In this document: in pieces, positions 57,752-64,000 of the stretch
How the letters are laid out: each line of letters opens with the position of its first letter
How positions within the stretch are numbered: position 1 is the stretch's first letter
NCBI GenBank assembly: GCA_018398815.1
Contig: CM031618.1
Coordinates: 48,346,813-48,410,812 of the forward strand
Length of the DNA: 64,000 nucleotides
Direction of reading: 5' to 3'
Source: Conus ventricosus
Taxonomy: Eukaryota; Mollusca; Gastropoda; Neogastropoda; Conidae
Position numbers and translations under genes: made by a program
Notes under the pieces: generated by a model
What the model was told of the DNA's origin: nothing
The model's input: only the letters and a program-made list of their open reading frames with translations
Databases searched by the model: none

Positions 57752-60700
57752 TTTTTTTTTTTAAAATTGGGGGGGAAAATTTTTTTAAAAAAATTAAAAA
57801 AGTTAATTTTTTTAAAAAATTTTTTTCCCCTTTTGGGTTTTAAAAAAAAAAAATTTTTTTTTTTTAAATTTAAAAAAAAACCCATTTAAAAAAGGGTTTT
57901 AAAAAAAAAAATTTTAAATTTTTTTTTTTTTTAAATTTAAAATTTTTTTTTTTTAAAATTTTTTTTTTTTAAAAAAAAAAAAAAACCCCCCCCTTTTTTT
58001 AAAAAAAAAAAATTTTTAAACTTTTTTTTTAAAAAAAAAATTTTTTTAAAAAAGGAAAATTTTTTTTTTTAAAAATTTTTAAGAAAAATTTTTTGCCCTT
58101 TGCCTAAATTTAAAAATTTAAAAAAAAAAAATTTTTGAAAAGGGGTTTTTTTTGGGGGGTTTTTTAAAAAAAAATTTTTTCCCCCCCCCAAAAATTTTTT
58201 TTTTCCCCAAGAAATTTTTTTAAAAAAATTTTTTTTTTAAAATTAAAAAACCAAAATTTTTTTTAAAAAAAAATTTTTAAAAAAAATTTTTTTTCCCCCT
58301 TTTTCCCCCCAAAAAAAATTTTTTTGGGGGGGGGGCCCCCCCCCTTGGGGGGAAAAAAATTTCCGGGGGGGGCCCCGGGGCCCCGGGGTAAAAAAAAAAT
58401 TTTTAACCTGGGGGGGAAGGGTTTCCTCCCGGGCCAAAAGGGGGGGGGGAAAGGTGGGGGGGGAAAAAAGGGGAAATTTGTTAACCTTTAAAAAAAAACC
58501 CCAAGGGGGGGGGGGTTTTTGTTTTTTTCCCCCTTTTGGGGAGAAGGGGGGTTTCCCTTTTAAAAAGGGGGGCCCCCCCCGGGTTTAAAAAAAAGGGGAA
58601 TTTTTGGGGGGGGGGGGGGGAAAAAAGGGGGGGAAAAGGAAAAAAGGGGGGGGGGGTTTTTGGGGGGTTTTGAAAAAAAAAGGGGGGGGAAAAAAAGGGG
58701 GGGGGGAAAATTTTTTAAAATTTTTTTGGGGAAGGCGGAAAAAAAGGGGGAGGGGAGGAAAAAAGGGGGAAAAAAAAAAAGAAAAAAAAAACCCCTTTTT
58801 TTAAAAGGAAAAAAAAGGGGAGAAAAAGGGGGGGGGGGGAAAAAAAAGGGAAAAATTTTTTCCGGGGCCCCGGGGGGTTGGGAAAAATTGGCCCCCCAAA
58901 AAAAAAAAAAAAAAAAAAAAAAACCCCCCCCCCGGGGGAAAAAATAAAGGGGGGGGGGAAAAAAAAGGTTTGGGGGGGAAAAAGGGAAAAAAAAAAAAAA
59001 ATTTTTTTTTTTTTTTGGGGGGAAAAAAAATTTTTTTAAGGGGGGAAAAAAAATTTTTGGAAGCCAAAAAGGGGTTTTTTTTTTGGGGTTTTTAAAAAAA
59101 AAAATTTGGTTTTTTTTTTTAAAAATTTTTGGGGAAAAATTAAATTTTTAAAAGGGGTTTTAAATTTTGGGGTTTTTTTTGGGGTTTTTTTAAAAAATTT
59201 TTTTTTCCCCGGGGCCCATTATTTTTTTTTTTTAATTTTAAAAAATTTTTTTTTGGGGGGAAAAAGGGGGGGAAAAAAAAAAAATTTTAAAGGGGGGGGG
59301 TTTTTTTTGGGGTTGCCCCGGGGGCCCCAACCCCAGGGTTTTTTTTTTTTTTGGGGGGATTTGGGGCCCAATTTTTTTTTAAATTTTTAAAGGGGGGGGG
59401 GGGGGGAAAAAAAACCTTTAAAGTTAAATTTATTAAAATTTTTTTGGGAAAAACCCAAGGGTTTCCCCAAGAAATTTTTGGCCAAAAAAAAAAAGGGTTT
59501 TTGGGCGGGGGGAAAAAAAACCCTTTTCCCGGCTTTTTTTAAAAAGGGGGTTTTGGGTTTTGGAAAAACCCCCCGGGGGGGAAAAAAAAAAAAAAAAAAA
59601 AAAGGGGAAGGAAAAAAAACCCCAAAAAACCTTGGGAGGGGCCGGGGGAAAAAGGAAAAGGGAAAAAACAAAAAACCCAAAGGAAAAAAGGGAAAACCCC
59701 GGGAAAGGGGGGGGGAAATTTAAGGGGAAAAAATTTTCCCCCCCGGGGGGGGGGAAAAAAAAAAAGGGAAAAAAGGTTAAAAAGGGGGAAAAAAAAAGGG
59801 GAAAACCCCGGGAAAAAAATTTTTTGGGGGGGAAAAAAACCCCCCCCCCAAAAAAAAAATTTTTGCGGGGGGAAAAAAAAAATTTTAAAAATTTTTGGAA
59901 AAGTTTTTTTAAAAAAACCCGGGGGTTTTTTCCTTTGGGGGGAAAAAAAACCCCCCCCTTTTCCAAAAAAAAGGGGGGGGGGAAAAAAATTTTAAATTTC
60001 CCCCCCCGGGGTTTTTTAAAGGGGGGGGGTTTTTTTTTAAAATTTAAGGGAAAAAAAATTTTTTTTCCCTTTAAAAAAAAATTTTTTTGGGTTTTTGGGG
60101 AAAAGGGTGGGGTTTTAAAGGGGGGTTTTTTTTAAAAAAAATTTTTTTTCCCCCCGGGGGGAAAAATTTTTTTCCCCAAAAGGGGGGGGGTTGGGGGGGG
60201 GGAAAAGGGCCTTTTTTAAAAAAAAAAAAAAATTTTTGGGGGGGGGAAAAAAAAAATTTTAAAAAAACCCCAAACCCCGGGGGGTTTTTGGGGGGGGGAA
60301 GGGAAAGGGGGGGGGGGCCCGGGAAAAGGGGGGGGGGAAGGGGGGGAAAAGGGGGGGGGTTTTTGGGGGGAAAAAGGGTTTTGGGAAAAGGGGGGGGGAA
60401 AAAGGGGGTTTTTTTAAAAAGGGGGGGGGGGGGAAGGGGGTTTTCCCCAGGGGGGGGGGGGGCCCCCCCCCCCCCCCCCCCGGGGGGGGGGGGAAAAAAA
60501 AAACATTTTGGGGGGGGGGTTTTTTCCCCGGGGGGGGGGGTTTTAAAAAAAAGGGGTTTTTTTAAAACCCGGGGGGGGGGGGTTTTTTTGGTTGGAAAAA
60601 AAAGGGGGTTTTTCCCAAAGGGGTTTTTGCGGGGGGGAAGGAAAAAACCCCCCCAAAGGGAAAAAAAAAAGGGGAAGGGCCGGGGGGTTTGGGGAAGGGG

Positions 60701-63700
60701 GAAAAAAAAAAAAAAATTTTTGGGGTTTCCTTTTTTAAAAAAATTTAATTTTTTTTTTTTGGGGCGGGGGGGGCCCCCCCTTTTTTGGGGGGGGTTCAAG
60801 GGGAAAAAGGGGGGAAAAGGGTTGAAAAATTTTTGGTTGGGGGGGGGGGGTTTTTAAAGGGGAAGGGGGGGGGGAAAACCCCCCCTTGGGGGGGTTTCAA
60901 AAATTTTTGGGAAAGGGGGGGGGGAAAAACCCCCGGGAAAGGCCCCCCCCCGGGGGGGGGAAAAAAAACCCCGGGTTTTTTTTTTGGGGGAAAAAAAAAA
61001 GGGGGGGGGGAAACCCCCCCCAAAAAACCCAAAAAATTTTTTTTTGGGGGGGGCCCCGGGCCCCCCAAAAAAGGGGGAAAGGGGCCGGGGGGCCCCGGGG
61101 GGGGAAAAACCCCCTTTTCCCAAAAAAAAACCCCCCCGGGGGGGGGGGGCCCCCTTCGGGGGGTTTGGGGGAAAAAAACCCGGTTTCCCCGGGGGGGGGT
61201 TAAAGGGAAAAAAAGGGGCCCCCTTAAAAATTTTTGGCAAGGGGGGGGGGGAAACTTTTTCCGGTGGGGGGAAAGGAAAAGGGGGGGGGCCGGCGGGGGG
61301 GCCCCCCCCCCCCCAAAAAAAAAACCCCCCCGGGGAAAGGTTTTTTGGGGGGGGGGGGGAAAAAATTTTTTTTTAAAAAAAATGGGCCCGGGGAAAAAGG
61401 GGGAGGGAAAAAAAAACCCCCCGGGGGGCCCCCCCTTTTTTGGGGCCCGGGTTGGGGGGGGGGGGGGGGGGGGGCCCCCGGGGGGGGGGGAAAAAAACCC
61501 CAAAGGGGGGAAACCCCCCGGGCCCCCAAAAAAAAAGGGGGGGGGGGGGGGGGGCCCCCTTTGGGGGGGGGAAAAAGGGGGCCCCAAAAGGGGGGGTGGT
61601 TTAAAATTTCCCCTTTCCCCAAAAATTTTAAGGGGGAAAAATTCCCCAAAAAAAAAATTTTTTTTTTTGGGGGGAAAAAAAATTTTTTTTTGGGGGAAAA
61701 ATTTTAAAAAGGGGGGGAATTTTTGGGGGGGAAAATTTAAAAAGGGGGGGGGGGGGCCCCAAAAAAGGGGGTTTTTTTTTTTTTCCCCCGGGGGGGTTTT
61801 AAAGGGGGAATTTTTTGGGGGAAATTAAAAAAACCCGGGGAAGGGGGCCCGGGCCCCGGGGGGGCCCCCGGGGGAAAAAGGGGCCCCGGGGGGGTTTTGG
61901 GGAAAAAAAAACCCCCCAAAAAAAAAAAACCCCCCAAAATTTTTTGGGGGGGGAAAAAGGGGGCCCGGGGGGGGCCTCCAAACAAAAAGGGGCCCCCCTT
62001 TTAAAAAAACCTTTAAAATTTTGTTTTTGGGGGAAAAGGCAAAAAACCGGGTAAAAGGGGGGGCCCCCCTTTAATTTTTGGGGGGAAATTTTTCCCCGGG
62101 AAAATTTTTTTTTGGGGAAAATTTTGAGGGAGGGGGGGGAAAAAATTTTTTGGGGAACAGGGGGAGGGGGGGGGGGGGTTTTTGGGGTTAAAAAAAAAAA
62201 CCCCGGGGTTTTTTTTTTTTTGGGGGTTTGGGGGGGGGGGGGCCCAAAAAGGGGGGAGGGGGAAAAAAAAAAAGCCCAAAAAAAAGGGGGGCCCCGGGGT
62301 TTTTTTTTTTGGGGGGGAAAAAAAAAAAAATTTTTTTTAAAACGGGGAAAAACCCCCCCGGGGGGGGGGGGGGGTTTTTTGGGGGGGGGGGTTTTTTTGG
62401 CCCTTTTTTAAGGAAAAAAAAAAAGGGGGTTGGGGAAACCCCCGGGTGGGGGAAGGTGCAAAAATTTGAAAAAGGGGGGGCCAAAAACCCGGGCCCCCCC
62501 ACGGAAAAAAAAAAATTTTTTGGGGGGAAAAAATTTTTTAAGGGCCCCGGGGGGGGGGTTTTTTTGGGAAAAAATTTTAAAGAAAGTTCCCCAAAAAAAA
62601 AGGGGGGGGGGGGGGGAAAAAAAATTTTTGGGTTTTTGGGGGGAAAAAAAAAAACCCCCCAAAAGGGTTTGGGGCGGAAAAACCCCAAATTTTGGGGGGT
62701 TTTAAAAAATTGGGGGGGGGCCCCGGGTCCCCGGGAAAGGGGGTTTTTTTTTAAAAAGGAAGGGGGGCCCCGGGTTTTGGGGTTTAGTTTTTAAAGGGGA
62801 ATTTTTAAAATTTTTTCCTTTTTTCTTTTTTTTTAAAAATTTGTTTGGGAAAATTTTTTGGGGTTGGAATTTTTTCCCCCTTTGGGGGGGGGGGGCGGGG
62901 TTTTTCTTTTTTTTTTTTAAGGGTTTTTTTGGGGAGGGGGGAAAAACCCGGGGGGGGGAATTTATTTCCCCGGGGGGTTTAAAATTTTAAAAAAACCGGG
63001 GCCGGGAATTAAATTTTTTTTTTTGGAAAATTTTTTTTAAAGGGGGTTTTTTTTTTCCAAATTTTTTTTTGGGGGGGGAAAAAGGGGTTTTCCCTTTTTT
63101 AAAATTTGGGGGGGGGGGAAAATTTTTTTAAAAAAAACCCAAAAATTAAAAAAAAATTTGGGGGGGCCCCCCCCCCGGGGTTTTTTTTTAAAAATTTTTT
63201 TTGGGGGGGGGGTTTTTTAAAAAAATTTTTAAAAAAAAAAAATTTTGGGAACCCCCCCCGGGAAAAACCTCCCCCTTTTTTTCCCCCCCCCCCCTTTTTT
63301 TTTTTGGGGGGGGAAAAAAGGGGGGGGAAAAAAGGGGGTTTTCCCCAACCCCCCCCCCAAAAGGGGAAAAAAAAAACCCCCCCAAAAAAAATTTTTTTTT
63401 GGGGGGGTTTTAAAAAGGGGGGTTTTAAAAGGGGGGGGGGGGGGGGGAACCCCCAAAAAAAATTCCTTTTTCCCAAATTTTGGGGGGGGGGGGGGTTTTA
63501 AAAAGGGGGGGGGAGGGGGGGGGGAAATTAAAAACCCAAAATGGGGGGGGGGGGGAAAAAAAAGGGGGGGGGTTAAGGAAAGGGGAAAAGGGGGGGCCCA
63601 AAAAAAAAAGGGGGGGGGCCCTTTTTTGGGGGAAAAAAAAAAAGGGGGGGGGGGGGGGAAAAGGAGGGGAAAAAAAAGGGAAAAAGGGGGGGTTGGGGGA

Positions 63701-64000
63701 AAGGGGGGGGAAAAAAGGGAAAGGGGGGGGGGAAAAAAAAAAAAAAATTTAAAAAGGGAAAAAAGGGGGGGAGAGAGGGGGGGTTTTTAAAAAAAAGGAA
63801 AAAAAAAAAAAAGGGGGAAGAAAAAATGTTTTTTTTTTAAAAAGGGGGAAAAAAAACCCCAAAAAAAGGGGAAATAAAGGGGGCCCTTTTTTTCCCCCCC
63901 CGGGGGGCCCCCCCCTTTTCCCCCCCCCAAAAAAAAAAAAAAAAAAAGGCCGTTTTTTAAATCAAAAAAAGGGGGTTTTTTTTGGGGGAAAGTTTTAAAA
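57719..64000. other. Collapsed-quality sequence, unreadable
   Basis: From 57719 the text is almost entirely runs of three or more identical bases, with isolated bases and dinucleotides nearly absent. The family B pol frame reads cleanly up to this point and then stops making sense, so the change is technical. The many long frames here encode Lys/Gly/Pro/Phe runs and are not genes. By position it should contain the rest of family B copy 2 (upstream pol, Gag, 5' LTR) and its flank, but nothing can be supported. Confidence 0.85.

Noticed and set aside
59433..63790. Many long Lys/Gly/Pro/Phe-rich open frames on both strands
   Set aside because: They are translations of homopolymer runs in collapsed-quality sequence; stops are rare only because mixed codons are rare.

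Overview
This window looks like repeat-rich intergenic DNA from an animal genome. A marine lophotrochozoan such as a gastropod mollusc fits best: there are very dense CA/GA/CT/GT microsatellites, CR1/L2-like, L1/Tx1-like and 2A-bearing LINEs, and Ty3/gypsy elements with TGTCA...TGACA termini. The organism call is an inference. I see no convincing host protein gene, rRNA, CRISPR array or prokaryotic operon.

Sequence quality is uneven and decides what can be read. About 20750-49630 and 54060-57718 are clean. About 1-20750 and 49630-54060 are degraded, with stretched homopolymers and many small indels. 57719-64000 is almost nothing but homopolymer runs and cannot be read. Most long reading frames in the degraded parts are artefacts, but motif-by-motif reading across frame breaks still recovers several transposable elements.

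Layout. A gypsy element (family B) lies on the + strand: 5' LTR about 1416-2620, primer-binding site at 2622, polypurine tract at 8914, and a 3' LTR starting near 8933. That 3' LTR is split by a 3.1-kb element with inverted arms of about 1.1 kb (about 9193-12320). An L1/Tx1-like LINE ORF2 lies on the minus strand at 14270-17790. The clean middle holds several tandem arrays (22275, 24516, 25140). It also holds a minus-strand LINE of about 5 kb (29460-34740) whose 5' coding region carries a 2A ribosome-skipping motif, a 1.86-kb tandem duplication (35328-39060), and a plus-strand CR1/L2-like LINE (39130-42422).

The right end is a nest. A second family B element on the minus strand (3' LTR 46474-47564, reverse transcriptase/RNase H 56400-57718) was hit twice. 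A complete family A gypsy element (48162-56109) sits in its 3' noncoding region, flanked by the 5-bp duplication CACAT. A 5'-truncated CR1-like LINE (56877-57503) sits between its reverse transcriptase and RNase H, flanked by an imperfect 15-bp duplication. The + strand family B copy near 8345 supplies the uninterrupted version of the family A target site.

The most interesting points are these. In family A, integrase is readable upstream of RNase H, and RNase H is the last pol domain before the 3' noncoding region and polypurine tract. Family B also ends in RNase H with no integrase after it. This resembles the Gmr1-like arrangement (integrase before reverse transcriptase) known for some Ty3/gypsy elements. 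The other candidates are the 2A motif in the 29460-34740 LINE and the long inverted-repeat element inside an LTR.
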